Below are positions 9,112-19,084 of a stretch of 64,000 nucleotides of DNA, piece by piece; the stretch's first letter is position 1, and each line of letters starts with the position of its first letter. Below the pieces are notes generated by a model. That model was not told where the DNA came from, ran no database searches, and worked only from the letters and a program-made list of their open reading frames with translations. Origin of the DNA: Nocardia macrotermitis. Lineage in GTDB: Bacteria; Actinomycetota; Actinomycetes; Mycobacteriales; Mycobacteriaceae. The stretch spans positions 372,001-436,000 of the forward strand of contig NZ_WEGK01000001.1 in NCBI RefSeq assembly GCF_009604405.1. The letters are read 5' to 3'. The position numbers were made by a program, and so were the translations under genes.

Positions 9112-9405
9112 TCAGACACCCATCGACGAGTCGACAACGGCTCCGACATGCTCGTCGGCGCGCACGTCGGCTCCCGCCTGTCCGGATTCGAACAGCGTTG
9201 TACCAGCTCGCAATTGACTTGATCCGAACTCGGATCGACCAGCGAATCTGACACTCGAGCTGGTTTCTCTACCCAGTTTCACCCCCAGAGCGAAAGGATG
9301 ACCCGCTCCACGGCGAACCAGCAGCCAGACAATGCCGAACGCTGTCGTACATACCGTCATGAGCATCAGCAGACCCACCACGGCGCACCACAAATCAACA
9401 GTCAC
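9112..9405 (-). CDS. possible small membrane protein
   Basis: A 97-residue frame starting with GTG 9405, six bases after a clean GGAG. The first 30 residues form one hydrophobic segment (AVVGLLMLMTVCTTAFGIVW) followed by LLVRRG; the rest is polar and unrecognised. Codon use is less GC-rich at third positions than in neighbours, which suggests acquired DNA or a non-coding region. I do not recognise a family. It is convergent with the cyclophilin gene. A homologue search would decide whether it is real. Confidence 0.35.
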   Translation of the reverse strand: MTVDLWCAVVGLLMLMTVCTTAFGIVWLLVRRGAGHPFALGVKLGRETSSSVRFAGRSEFGSSQLRAGTTLFESGQAGADVRADEHVGAVVDSSMGV

Positions 9406-9742
9406 AGAGGCTCCAACCACGCAACCGTCCCGAGTGCAGTTGCTCCGCGAAGTCGTGACGGCCCGATGACGAGACGACTCACAGCACGATTTCCTCGCTC
9501 GGGAGCGATCGCCAAGCCGGATCAACTGGCTGGACAACCCGAGAAAACCGCGCAACAGCCCTGGAAAGGGCTTACAACGGTCTCTGAAGACCATGGCGCT
9601 GTGTGCTTTACGACCTACTTACGTTTCGTATGTATGTCTCGCGTAATCGACCGTCGAAGTATGCGGTGTCCCTACGGACCAAAGTTGGGGGTGCTGTGCG
9701 ACCAAGTACGTTTCGTGGGGTATCTCGCGGCTGCGTATCCAT

Positions 9743-9763
9743 GCGCTGTCGCGTAGACAGCGC
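9743..9763. other. perfect 8-bp hairpin
   Basis: GCGCTGTC (9743-9750) and GACAGCGC (9756-9763) flank a GCGTA loop. It lies in low-GC non-coding DNA 30 bp from a second, stronger hairpin. It could belong to a small RNA or be a second terminator; no T-run supports the latter. Confidence 0.45.
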
Positions 9764-9793
9764 TTCCAGGCTAGCAGAAGCCCAACCACATGT

Positions 9794-9827
9794 AAGGGCC
9801 GCAACCTCCATAGAGGTTGCGGCCCTT
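9794..9827 (-). terminator. strong terminator hairpin downstream of arc
   Basis: A perfect 15-bp stem (AAGGGCCGCAACCTC, 9794-9808, with its exact complement at 9813-9827) closes a 4-nt loop. It lies 14 bp beyond the duplicated arc tail and about 130 bp beyond the true arc stop. The stem is very stable, though a long T-run is missing. It could act in both directions. Confidence 0.7.
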
Positions 9828-9840
9828 CAGTATTGCCTGG

Positions 9841-9944
9841 TTACAGGTACTGACAGGTGTTCGACTCCGTATCAATAGCGCGGCTGGCACTGGCGTTCTT
9901 GCCGGTGAATCGGACGCAGCCGGATGTAGACGATCCGCTCGCCC
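9841..9944 (-). repeat. degenerate duplicate of the arc 3' end
   Basis: Bases 9843-9908 match 9957-10022 with 5 differences in 66, offset 114 bp; 9922-9944 match 10032-10054 exactly, offset 110 bp. The copy ends in its own stop, TAA at 9841-9843. Its last residues would read [20 protein letters not shown] against [20 protein letters not shown] in arc. A 4-bp length difference breaks the frame further upstream, so it is not an independent gene. Confidence 0.88.
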
Positions 9945-9954
9945 GACCCCCTGC

Positions 9955-11715
9955 CTACAGGTACTGACCCGTGTTCGACTCCGTATCGATGGCGCGGCTG
10001 GCGCTGGCGTTCTTGCCGGTGACCAAGGTGCGGATGTAGACGATCCGCTCGCCCTTCTTACCCGAGATGCGGGCCCAGTCATCGGGGTTCGTGGTGTTGG
10101 GCAGGTCCTCGTTCTCGGAGAACTCGTCCACGATCGAATCGAACAGATGCTGGATGCGCAGGCCCGGGTTGCCAGTGTCGAGCACGGCCTTGATCGCGTA
10201 CTTCTTCGAGCGGTCCACGATGTTCTGGATCATGGCGCCGGAGTTGAAGTCCTTGAAGTACAGGACCTCCTTGTCACCGTTGGCGTAGGTGACCTCCAGG
10301 AACCGGTTGTCCTCGCTCTCGGCGTACATGCGGTCGACGACCCGTTCGATCATCGTCTGCACGCACTTGACGCGGTCGCCGCCGAATTCGGCCAGATCGT
10401 CGGCGTGCACCGGCAGCGTGTCGGTCAGGTACTTGGAGAAGATGTCCTGTGCCGCCTCGGCGTCCGGACGCTCGATCTTGATCTTCACATCGAGACGGCC
10501 GGGACGCAGGATGGCCGGGTCGATCATGTCCTCGCGGTTGGACGCGCCGATCACGATGACGTTCTCGAGCCCCTCCACACCGTCGATCTCCGAGAGCAGC
10601 TGCGGCACGACGGTGGTCTCCACATCCGAGGAGACACCCGAACCACGGGTGCGGAAGATCGAATCCATCTCGTCGAAGAACACGATCACCGGGGTGCCCT
10701 CGGACGCCTTCTCCCGCGCGCGCTGGAAGATGATCCGGATGTGCCGCTCGGTCTCGCCGACGAACTTGTTCAGCAGCTCGGGGCCCTTGATGTTCAGGAA
10801 GAACGACTTGGCTTCCTTGGCATCCTCACCGCGCGCCTCGGCGATCTTCTTGGCCAGCGAGTTCGCGACGGCCTTGGCGATCAGCGTCTTACCGCATCCG
10901 GGCGGGCCGTACAGCAGCACACCCTTGGGCGGCCGCAGCGCGTACTCGCGGAACAGGTCCTTGTGCAGGAAGGGCAGCTCCACCGCGTCGCGGATCTGCT
11001 CGATCTGGCGGCCCAGACCACCGATGTCCTCGTAGCCGACGTCAGGCACCTCCTCGAGCACGAGATCCTCGACCTCGGCCTTGGGGATGCGCTCGAACGC
11101 GAAACCGGCCTTGGTGTCGACCAGCAGCGAATCACCCGCGCGCAGGCGGCGGATCGGACGATCCGGATCCTCCACGTCGTCGACGTCCACCAGGGCCGTC
11201 AGCGGGCCGGACAGCCACACCACGCGCTCCTCGTCGGCGTGGCCGACGACCAGGGCACGACGACCGTCGTCGAGGATCTCGCGCAGGGTGCCGAGCTCGC
11301 CGATCTGATCGAAGGTGCCCGCCTCCACGACGGTCAACGCCTCGTTCAGCCGCACGCTCTGTCCGTAGTGCAACTCGGAGGTGTCGATATTCGGCGAACA
11401 TGTCAACCGCATCTTGCGCCCGGAGGTGTAGACGTCGACCGTCTGGTCCTCGTAGACGCTGATCAGGATGCCGTAGCCACTCGGTGGCTGCCCCAGCCGA
11501 TCGACCTCCTCGCGCAAGGCCACCAGCTGTTGACGCGCCTCTTTGAGCGTGTCCATCAGTTTGGTGTTGCGAATCGTCAGCGAATCGACGCGCGCTTCCA
11601 ATTCTCTTGTGCGATCAGGCGAGTCGGCGAGTTGCCTCCGGAGCGCAGCCGCCTCGGCGCGTACCGCCTCGAGCTCTCTCCAGGCCGCCGAATCCGAATT
11701 CTCGATGGGGCTCAT
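9955..11715 (-). CDS. arc: proteasomal AAA+ ATPase ARC/Mpa
   Basis: A 586-residue ring ATPase that recognises pupylated proteins and feeds them to the 20S proteasome. The N-terminal coiled coil (about residues 8-75) binds Pup, followed by tandem OB domains. The AAA module has Walker A GPPGCGKT at 270-277, Walker [10 protein letters not shown] at 343-351 and ATNREDMID-like sensor residues (ASNREDMID). The protein ends GQYL, the penultimate-tyrosine motif that docks on the proteasome. The start MSPIENSD at 11715 gives the usual length. Pup, dop and prcBA are not next to it here, unlike in mycobacteria. A degenerate copy of its tail follows. Confidence 0.97.
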   Translation of the reverse strand: MSPIENSDSAAWRELEAVRAEAAALRRQLADSPDRTRELEARVDSLTIRNTKLMDTLKEARQQLVALREEVDRLGQPPSGYGILISVYEDQTVDVYTSGRKMRLTCSPNIDTSELHYGQSVRLNEALTVVEAGTFDQIGELGTLREILDDGRRALVVGHADEERVVWLSGPLTALVDVDDVEDPDRPIRRLRAGDSLLVDTKAGFAFERIPKAEVEDLVLEEVPDVGYEDIGGLGRQIEQIRDAVELPFLHKDLFREYALRPPKGVLLYGPPGCGKTLIAKAVANSLAKKIAEARGEDAKEAKSFFLNIKGPELLNKFVGETERHIRIIFQRAREKASEGTPVIVFFDEMDSIFRTRGSGVSSDVETTVVPQLLSEIDGVEGLENVIVIGASNREDMIDPAILRPGRLDVKIKIERPDAEAAQDIFSKYLTDTLPVHADDLAEFGGDRVKCVQTMIERVVDRMYAESEDNRFLEVTYANGDKEVLYFKDFNSGAMIQNIVDRSKKYAIKAVLDTGNPGLRIQHLFDSIVDEFSENEDLPNTTNPDDWARISGKKGERIVYIRTLVTGKNASASRAIDTESNTGQYL

Positions 11716-12133
11716 GATGCTGCTCCTCCCAGTCCCGGTCTATCAACGCTACCGGGCCCGAACCGTTCTCGCTTTCCGACATGGTTTCGTCGTGATCACA
11801 TCTGGGCTGCGTTCTGCGGCCGGTCGAGCGCTTGCTCGCCCTGTGACACCGCTTCCGGCGCGTTGATCGCCGGACCCGAGCCGAGTGATGCGGACCGATG
11901 CTCCTTTCACCGGTCGTACTGTTGTAGCAGTAACGCCGCGCGGACCGTATCTGTTTCCGTGGCTACCGCATTCGCGGCCCGGAGCGTTACCGACCATCAC
12001 AGCATCGACCACCGACACATTCGGCCGAAACGCTTCGGCGCACCGGAATCAATACCCGGCGATCGACTCCACCAGCAATTAGGCTACCCTTAGTTTCCTT
12101 GTTCGGAAACAGATTGAAAGGCAATCGCTTCAT
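11716..12133. other. intergenic region between divergent arc and MTB12-like gene
   Basis: 418 bp without a convincing gene, holding the divergent promoters. Near the MTB12-like gene is TTAGGCTACCCTTAG (12079-12093), a partial match to the IdeR/DtxR iron box (11 of 19 positions by eye). It is followed directly by an inverted repeat, GTTTCC-N6-GGAAAC (12093-12110). Either could be an operator. Confidence 0.45.
12079..12110 (+). promoter_or_regulatory. partial iron-box-like site plus GTTTCC/GGAAAC inverted repeat
   Basis: The two elements abut 24 bp upstream of the start codon of the MTB12-like gene. The first half matches the left arm of the IdeR consensus (TTAGG) but the right arm is poor, so iron control is only a suggestion. 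The 6-bp-armed inverted repeat is perfect. Confidence 0.3.
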
Positions 12134-12583
12134 ATGCTTGCCCAGACTCGCGGCGGTATCGCCACCAGAACCTTCCGCACCGCTGTGACCAGCGTCTTCG
12201 CCGCCGCAACCGTGATCGGCGGCACCGCGATCGCCACCGCCGACGCCCCCGCTCCAGCGCCCCAGGAGTTGCAGAGCAGCCTGGATCGGTTCGTCGATCC
12301 GGCCGTTCCGGCCGCCGCCAAGACCAAGCTGATCGTCGGCGGCGAGCGGCGCGTGGCCAACATCGAGAAGATGAACCAGGGCCTGGCCAACTACGGCAAG
12401 GTCGGTTTCAACGTGTCCGACGTGCGGGCCAAGGGTGACACCGCCGATGCCCGGGTCGCGGTCGTCTCGCCGCACGGCACCATGCCCGGCGTGCCGATGA
12501 GCTGGCAGCACACCGCCGCGGGCTGGCAGCTCTCCGACGGCACCGCGTGCGTGATCCTGGCCATGGGCAAGGCGCCCTGCTGA
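12134..12583 (+). CDS. exported MTB12/CFP-2-like low-molecular-weight antigen
   Basis: A 149-residue exported protein with a basic N-terminus, a hydrophobic signal segment to about residue 37 (ending ATADA) and a mature domain of about 110 residues. The PAPQELQSSLDRFVDPAVPAAAKTKLIVGG opening and the SWQHTAAGWQLSDGTACVILAMG ending fit the MTB12 low-molecular-weight antigen family of mycolata; two cysteines near the C-terminus may bond. The role of the family is not established. It converges on trmI with a 24-bp gap. Weak ribosome site (AAAGG, 12 nt away). Confidence 0.8.
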   Translation: MLAQTRGGIATRTFRTAVTSVFAAATVIGGTAIATADAPAPAPQELQSSLDRFVDPAVPAAAKTKLIVGGERRVANIEKMNQGLANYGKVGFNVSDVRAKGDTADARVAVVSPHGTMPGVPMSWQHTAAGWQLSDGTACVILAMGKAPC

Positions 12584-12595
12584 ACCCGCCGGGTT
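12583..12595. terminator. small hairpin between convergent genes
   Basis: AACCC and GGGTT flank a GCC loop right after the MTB12-like stop and ahead of the trmI stop on the other strand. Short stem, no T-run. Confidence 0.3.
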
Positions 12596-12607
12596 AGCCC
12601 GGGCCGT

Positions 12608-14371
<1,764 letters not shown>

Positions 14372-14377
14372 TCACGT

Positions 14378-15226
14378 CTAGAAGCGGCAGGAACGAATAT
14401 CCGTCGCGAGGATGGCCTTCGCACCCAGATCGGCGAGCTGGTCCATCACCTCGTTGCTCTGTTTACGCGGCACCATCGCGCGCACGGCGACCCAGCTCGG
14501 ATCGGCGAGCGGGGAGATGGTGGGCGACTCCAGGCCGGGTGTGATCTTCACGACGGTGTCGAGCAGATCCTTCGGGCAGTCGTAGTCGAGCATCAGGTAC
14601 TGCTGCGCGAACACCACGCCCTGGATGCGGGCGACGAGTTGGTTGCGGCCCTTGTCGCGGCGATCGGATCCGGCGGCCTCGATCACCACCGCCTCCGAAT
14701 CACACAGCGACTCCCCGAACGCCACCAGATTGTGCTGGCGCAGCGTGCGACCCGAGCCGACCACGTCGGCGATGGCATCGGCGACGCCGAGCTGGATGGA
14801 GATCTCCACCGCACCGTCGAGCCGGATCACCTCGGCCTGGATGCCGCGACGTTGCAGATCCGCCAGCACCAGATTCGGGTACGAGGTGGCGATGCGCTTG
14901 TCGTAGAGGTCCTCGACCTTCCACTCCTGCCCGGCGGGGGCGGCGTAACGGAAGCGGGAGCCACCGAAGCCCAGGCTCAGGCGTTCCTGAACGGGCGCAC
15001 CGGAATCCAGCGCGAGATCGCGGCCGGTGATGCCCAGATCGAGCTCGCCGGAACCGACGTAGATGGCGATGTCCTTGGGACGCAGGAAAAAGAATTCGAC
15101 CTGGTTGGCGTTATCGATGACGGACAGATCGCGCGAATCGGTGCGCTTGCGGTATCCGGCCTCGGTGAGGATGGCGACGGCGGCCTCGGAGAGAGCGCCC
15201 TTGTTGGGGACTGCGACGCGGAGCAT
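14378..15226 (-). CDS. hisG: ATP phosphoribosyltransferase (long form)
   Basis: A 282-residue HisG, first enzyme of histidine biosynthesis, joining ATP and PRPP. It begins [12 protein letters not shown] and contains the PRPP-loop region [13 protein letters not shown]. The C-terminal regulatory domain from about residue 210 (with [16 protein letters not shown]) marks the histidine-feedback-inhibited long form, which needs no HisZ. A strong AAAGGA precedes ATG 15226. It lies 73 bp after hisE on the same strand, as in M. tuberculosis. It ends 6 bp from the convergent nuclease gene. Confidence 0.97.
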   Translation of the reverse strand: MLRVAVPNKGALSEAAVAILTEAGYRKRTDSRDLSVIDNANQVEFFFLRPKDIAIYVGSGELDLGITGRDLALDSGAPVQERLSLGFGGSRFRYAAPAGQEWKVEDLYDKRIATSYPNLVLADLQRRGIQAEVIRLDGAVEISIQLGVADAIADVVGSGRTLRQHNLVAFGESLCDSEAVVIEAAGSDRRDKGRNQLVARIQGVVFAQQYLMLDYDCPKDLLDTVVKITPGLESPTISPLADPSWVAVRAMVPRKQSNEVMDQLADLGAKAILATDIRSCRF

Positions 15227-15299
15227 GAGGGATGTCCTTTCCGGACTTGTGGCGACAGGGATGCTGTGTGGACCGCGCGGGTATCGCGCGAGGGATCCG

Positions 15300-15563
15300 T
15301 CACAGATGTCGGTACACGTCCTCGAGGCTCAGCCCGCGCCCGACCATCAGCACCTGCACCCAATACAGCAGCTGCGAGATCTCCCCGGACAGCGCGTCGT
15401 CGCTCTCGTGCTCGGCGGCGATCCAGACCTCGCCGGCCTCCTCCAACACCTTCTTGCCCTGCGCATGCACGCCGGCGTCCAATGCCGCCACGGTTCCGGA
15501 CCCCTCGGGGCGGTTGACCGCACGATCCTGGAGCTCGGCGAACAGGGTTTCGAAAGTCTTCAC
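15300..15563 (-). CDS. hisE: phosphoribosyl-ATP pyrophosphatase
   Basis: An 87-residue HisE, which hydrolyses phosphoribosyl-ATP to phosphoribosyl-AMP. The MazG-like helices are clear: [14 protein letters not shown], then [17 protein letters not shown] with the metal-binding glutamates, and [13 protein letters not shown]. The start is GTG 15563 (GTGAAGACT). It is followed by hisG and preceded at 14 bp by a GNAT gene, suggesting one transcription unit. Confidence 0.95.
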   Translation of the reverse strand: MKTFETLFAELQDRAVNRPEGSGTVAALDAGVHAQGKKVLEEAGEVWIAAEHESDDALSGEISQLLYWVQVLMVGRGLSLEDVYRHL

Positions 15564-15577
15564 GGGTCGCCATTCTT

Positions 15578-16186
15578 TCAGATCGGGGCAGGTATCCCGT
15601 AATCAGGCCGTCCGGGTCCAGCGATCCGGCGACCCGGCCGGTCGATGGCGTAGACGTAGTGGTGGCCGTCGTCGACGGGGTTGTCCGGGGTCATCGGCCC
15701 CTGCGCGATCCGGCGCATACCGGCCTTCTCCAACGCGCGCCAGGACGGGCGGTTCGCGGCGGCGACCGGGATGATGATGCTGTCCGCGAGCGGATATTCG
15801 AGCCAGGTCGCGGCGATCATCGCGCGCAGCATGGCCGGGCCGAGGCCGCGCCCGACCCGTTCCGGATCACCGATGAAGTAGTCGAGCGAGGCGGCCTCGG
15901 CCGGAATCGTGATCAACTTCACCAGATCCTCGAGGTACTCCGGGAAGTCGTGCAGCCGGCACCGCTGGATCAGGCCGATCGGCTCGGCGTCGGCGAAGAT
16001 CAGCAGATCCTCCCCCGGTTCCTCGCCGCGCAGGCACGCGCCGAAGTCGCGTTCGACGGCCTCGGGAGTGAATTCGTGATTCCACCAGCGACGCACGTGC
16101 GGTTGCGCGAGCCAACCGCACAGCATCGGGAAATTCGTGGCGGCCAGCCGCCGCCAGGTGAACTCGGGCACGGACGCACCGGTCAT
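15578..16186 (-). CDS. GNAT N-acetyltransferase, aminoglycoside 6'-type-like
   Basis: A 202-residue GNAT enzyme expected to transfer an acetyl group from acetyl-CoA. It shows the [11 protein letters not shown] start typical of the AAC(6')/IucB-like branch, [40 protein letters not shown] carrying the pyrophosphate-binding R-x-x-G-x-G/A loop, and [16 protein letters not shown]. An amine acceptor, possibly an aminoglycoside or a siderophore lysine, is plausible but not shown. It lies between the carnitine-acyltransferase terminator and hisE, 14 bp from hisE. Confidence 0.82.
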   Translation of the reverse strand: MTGASVPEFTWRRLAATNFPMLCGWLAQPHVRRWWNHEFTPEAVERDFGACLRGEEPGEDLLIFADAEPIGLIQRCRLHDFPEYLEDLVKLITIPAEAASLDYFIGDPERVGRGLGPAMLRAMIAATWLEYPLADSIIIPVAAANRPSWRALEKAGMRRIAQGPMTPDNPVDDGHHYVYAIDRPGRRIAGPGRPDYGIPAPI

Positions 16187-16250
16187 GGAGCCGACGCTAA
16201 CAGTCCTGGTGGTCCGATTTCACCCGATTTTCCGTGGTGACCGGATCCCG

Positions 16251-16283
16251 CGCGGATTCCGGTGCGGCACACCGGAATCCGCG
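16251..16283 (-). terminator. 14-bp hairpin closing the acyltransferase operon
   Basis: CGCGGATTCCGGTG (16251-16264) and its exact complement (16270-16283) flank a CGGCA loop, 8 bp after the acyltransferase stop. The stem is perfect. It separates the oxygenase-methyltransferase-acyltransferase unit from the GNAT-hisE-hisG unit on the same strand. No long T-run follows. Confidence 0.75.
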
Positions 16284-16291
16284 ACGAACGG

Positions 16292-18139
16292 CTATCCGGC
16301 GAGCAACACCTGCAACTCGGCCACGGCGATCCGCAGCTGGTCGGCGAACGCGTGCATCTCGTTCGCCACCGAGGTCGGGGTGGCCAAGTAGAGGTTCCAG
16401 CGATCCGGCAGCAGCACGTACGCGATACCGATGCACTTGGCGCTGGTGCAGCCGAAGCCGAAGTACTCGATATTGGCCGACGGCGCGGAGCTGGTGCTCA
16501 GGTAGTCGTCACGGGTGATCAGCCAGCCCGGGCTGTCGTAGAACGGAATCGGCTCGGTGACACCGAGTTCGGCGCCGCGACGCCGCTGGATCCACTGCAA
16601 CTCCCACAGATGCTGTTCGGGAGCCCGGCCGCTCTGGCAGTCCTTCGCGCGGGCCACGTGCGCCTGCGCGGCGGCGCGGGCGATCTCCTGGCGCTGCTGC
16701 GCCGATTTCTCCGGATCATCCATGGCCGCAACGAATTCCAGGATCTCCGGGGTCACCACGCGCATCGCCTCGGTGCGCCCGTTGCGGTACTGCCGGGTCG
16801 CGATCGACTCGTAGGTGGCGCCGGTGATGCCCTTGCTGCGCCGATGCGCGAGCTGATAACTCAACTGCGCGAAGGCATCCGGTGAGATGCCCAGCGACTT
16901 CGCCTGCTGGGTACCGAAATCCGGGAAGGAGACCGTGAGGGTGGCGTTGTCGGCGGCGAAGGCCGCGAACGACGCTGCGGCCCGGTGGATCTCACCGCGC
17001 AACGACTCGTCCAGCGCGAATTCGACCGCCTCGATCGGCGGCACGCCCTGCGGCCGGGCGCCGGACCGCTCGGCGTGTTCGGCGACGGTCTGCTCGAGCA
17101 GCGCGTCCACGAAGGACAGGATGGTGGTGCCGTCCAGTCCGCAGTGCTCGACGTTGATACCCGCGGTGCCGTCGGCGAAGACGAGGAAGGACACCGCCTT
17201 GTCGAACCACCGGTTGCCGCTGTCACCGTGCAGCAGCTGGTCACAGGCGTGCTGGGTGTCGTGCGGGGTGAAATCCTCCAGGCAGACGCAGAACAGCGCG
17301 GTCTCGATGACATCCAGCGCGGCGGCGTTCACCGGTTCGGCGCGCAGCCTCGGGTACACACCGGCCCAGTCCACCCGGGACAGCGTGGTGAGGTGCCCGG
17401 CCGCGGTGCCGTCCGCGGCCCGGGTGGCGCCGGACTTCATCACCGCGCGCAGTCCACCGGCGAGATCCTCGGGCGCACAGGGTGTTCCGGACGCGTCGAG
17501 CACATCCATCCGGAACAGGTTGCCGCGGAACAACACCAGGATGTGCCGGGCCTGCGAGGGGCCGGGCCATTCGGGGCTGTACGGCACGCGCACCGAATCC
17601 TGCGGGTCGCCGGGAATGCGGGTCTCGGAGAACAGCGATTTGTTCTGCGCCATCGAAAGATGCTGTCCGCGTTGCACGATCGGCGGAATCAGTTCCTGAT
17701 CGAGTTGCAGTTTGAAGTCCACCGCGGCGGTGACGAGCGCGGCGGCCTGATCGACCTGGCGCGCACCGGCGGCGTCCTCCGGCGTCGCCTGCGAGATCTG
17801 CGCGGCCGAGCGGGCCAGCGGAGTGTCGTCGCGGAAGAGGAAGAAGAAGTTGGCGTTCAACGCGATTCGGTCGCGCCGGCCCAGATAGCGCGACGGCCAG
17901 AACTCGTCCAGCCAGCTGCCCACCCCGGGCTCCGCGTCGAATCGCACCAGATCCGCGTGCAGAGCGCGGGCCGGGCTGCCCTCGCGCAGCAGATCCTCCA
18001 CCGCGCGGCGGGTCTGCTCGGATTCCTCCTCGGTGAGCAGCGGCGCGCTCCACTCGATGAAGCGGGCGCAACTGTCCTCGAGTGTCGGTAGCGGCACACG
18101 CGGCAGCTGGTCGTCGAAGGCGAAGGTGCGGTCGGTCAC
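16292..18139 (-). CDS. choline/carnitine O-acyltransferase-family protein
   Basis: A 615-residue, full-length member of a family that is mainly eukaryotic (carnitine acetyl/palmitoyl- and choline acetyltransferases), which moves an acyl group between CoA and a hydroxylated quaternary amine. The start (LPRVPLPTLEDSCARFIEW) is classic. The catalytic histidine is in NVEHCGLDG, matching the family EH-x4-DG pattern, and the Ser-Thr-Ser motif is in DDYLSTSSAP, followed by FGFGCTSAKCIGIAYVLLPD. No membrane or organelle-targeting segment is seen. GTG 18139 follows GAGGACC. It is last of three genes after an oxygenase and a methyltransferase. The substrate is unknown; a carnitine-like product of those enzymes is my inference. 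Confidence 0.88.
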   Translation of the reverse strand: MTDRTFAFDDQLPRVPLPTLEDSCARFIEWSAPLLTEEESEQTRRAVEDLLREGSPARALHADLVRFDAEPGVGSWLDEFWPSRYLGRRDRIALNANFFFLFRDDTPLARSAAQISQATPEDAAGARQVDQAAALVTAAVDFKLQLDQELIPPIVQRGQHLSMAQNKSLFSETRIPGDPQDSVRVPYSPEWPGPSQARHILVLFRGNLFRMDVLDASGTPCAPEDLAGGLRAVMKSGATRAADGTAAGHLTTLSRVDWAGVYPRLRAEPVNAAALDVIETALFCVCLEDFTPHDTQHACDQLLHGDSGNRWFDKAVSFLVFADGTAGINVEHCGLDGTTILSFVDALLEQTVAEHAERSGARPQGVPPIEAVEFALDESLRGEIHRAAASFAAFAADNATLTVSFPDFGTQQAKSLGISPDAFAQLSYQLAHRRSKGITGATYESIATRQYRNGRTEAMRVVTPEILEFVAAMDDPEKSAQQRQEIARAAAQAHVARAKDCQSGRAPEQHLWELQWIQRRRGAELGVTEPIPFYDSPGWLITRDDYLSTSSAPSANIEYFGFGCTSAKCIGIAYVLLPDRWNLYLATPTSVANEMHAFADQLRIAVAELQVLLAG

Positions 18140-18233
18140 TGGCGGTCCTCGGGGTCGATGGGTAGGGCCGGTTGGTGAGACATGTGCGGATCGATCATCG
18201 CGTCCGGTCGCCGAGCGACCGGACGCGGGTCGA

Positions 18234-19073
18234 TCACACGGATTCGGATCGCCCGGACGCGGACGAATTCGGTTCGTACGGTTCGGGTGTCGAATAGTAC
18301 AACTCGGCGTGCATCCAGCCGTCCTCCTCCACCCCCGATGGATCGATTCCCTTGGCGGACAAGGTGTTCAGCACCTGCGTGCGCTCGGCGTCGGAGGCGA
18401 ATCGGCGCTGATGGAAGGTGCCGGGCATCTTGCGGGTGTGGTAACCCAGCCGCGCGAGCCGCCGCGCGATCGGATCGTAGTCGTACATCCGCAGCACGAA
18501 ATGCGCCATCCAGGGCAGCTGTTCGCCGTGCGCGTGCACCACCTGCATCAGGGTGCGGTCGGTGACGTAGCCGATGCAGCCGGTGGAGATCACCATGTCG
18601 GTGGACGCGAGCACCGTGCGCTGCGCCGCGGTCGGCGGACCCGATTCCAGGTCGGCGTGGACCGCGTCGTGCAGCAGCCCGGCCGCGGTGGCGTATTCCA
18701 GCGCGGGCGCGGAGGCGTCCATACCCACGAAGCGTACCTGCGCGTGCCGGTCGCGGGCGGCGAGGCGGGCGCGGTCCCGCTCGATCCGGGCCGCGGTGTC
18801 GCCGCCTCGATAGTGCTCGGCCAGATGGGCGACGCTGGTGTCGAATCGCATGAGCGCGGCGTTGACCCCGTAGGAGCAGCCGATGTCCAGGACGGTGGGT
18901 GCGGTTCCGGTGGCAGACTGGTAGTCGGCGATGAAACTCTCGAAGTGCGGCTTCGCCAATTCCGGTATCCGGTAGTCCAATTCGGACATCCGGAGGTAGT
19001 AATCGCGTGGATCGGTGCGGTCGTAGATATCGTCGAACGAGGCTTTTCCAGTGCTGTGTAGGGAAACCGGCAC
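18234..19073 (-). CDS. class I SAM-dependent methyltransferase
   Basis: About 279 residues with a Rossmann methyltransferase core: motif I VLDIGCSYGVNAALM, acidic strand RFVGMDASAPALEYA, and later DMVISTGCIGYV. An N-terminal helical region of about 60 residues (DPRDYYLRMSELDYRIPELAKP) and a C-terminal tail (GWMHAELYYST) are specific to a subfamily I do not recognise. I prefer GTG 19073, five bases after AGGAG and 11 bp past the oxygenase stop; a TTG at 19088 would overlap that stop. A 94-bp gap separates it from the acyltransferase. Acceptor unknown; an amine would fit the neighbours. Confidence 0.82.
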   Translation of the reverse strand: MPVSLHSTGKASFDDIYDRTDPRDYYLRMSELDYRIPELAKPHFESFIADYQSATGTAPTVLDIGCSYGVNAALMRFDTSVAHLAEHYRGGDTAARIERDRARLAARDRHAQVRFVGMDASAPALEYATAAGLLHDAVHADLESGPPTAAQRTVLASTDMVISTGCIGYVTDRTLMQVVHAHGEQLPWMAHFVLRMYDYDPIARRLARLGYHTRKMPGTFHQRRFASDAERTQVLNTLSAKGIDPSGVEEDGWMHAELYYSTPEPYEPNSSASGRSESV

Positions 19074-19084
19074 GGGCACTCCTG

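Larger units (their letters stand above)
9406..9954. other. gene-poor spacer with hairpins and an arc-tail duplicate
   Basis: This stretch of about 550 bp has lower GC than its surroundings and no convincing gene. It contains an imperfect direct repeat (TACGTTTCGT at 9620-9629 and 9707-9716, each followed by TCTCGCG), an 8-bp hairpin at 9743-9763, a 15-bp perfect hairpin at 9794-9827 and a degenerate copy of the 3' end of arc at 9841-9944. The mix suggests past insertion or recombination. Confidence 0.6.

Noticed and set aside
9183..9194. GGATTCGAAC, which resembles a tRNA T-loop on the minus strand
   Set aside because: The flanking bases do not form a T-stem, and no D or anticodon arm or acceptor stem is present.
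9817..12093. Long plus-strand frame across arc
   Set aside because: It is the shadow of arc; it reads through the duplicated tail and has no recognisable domain.
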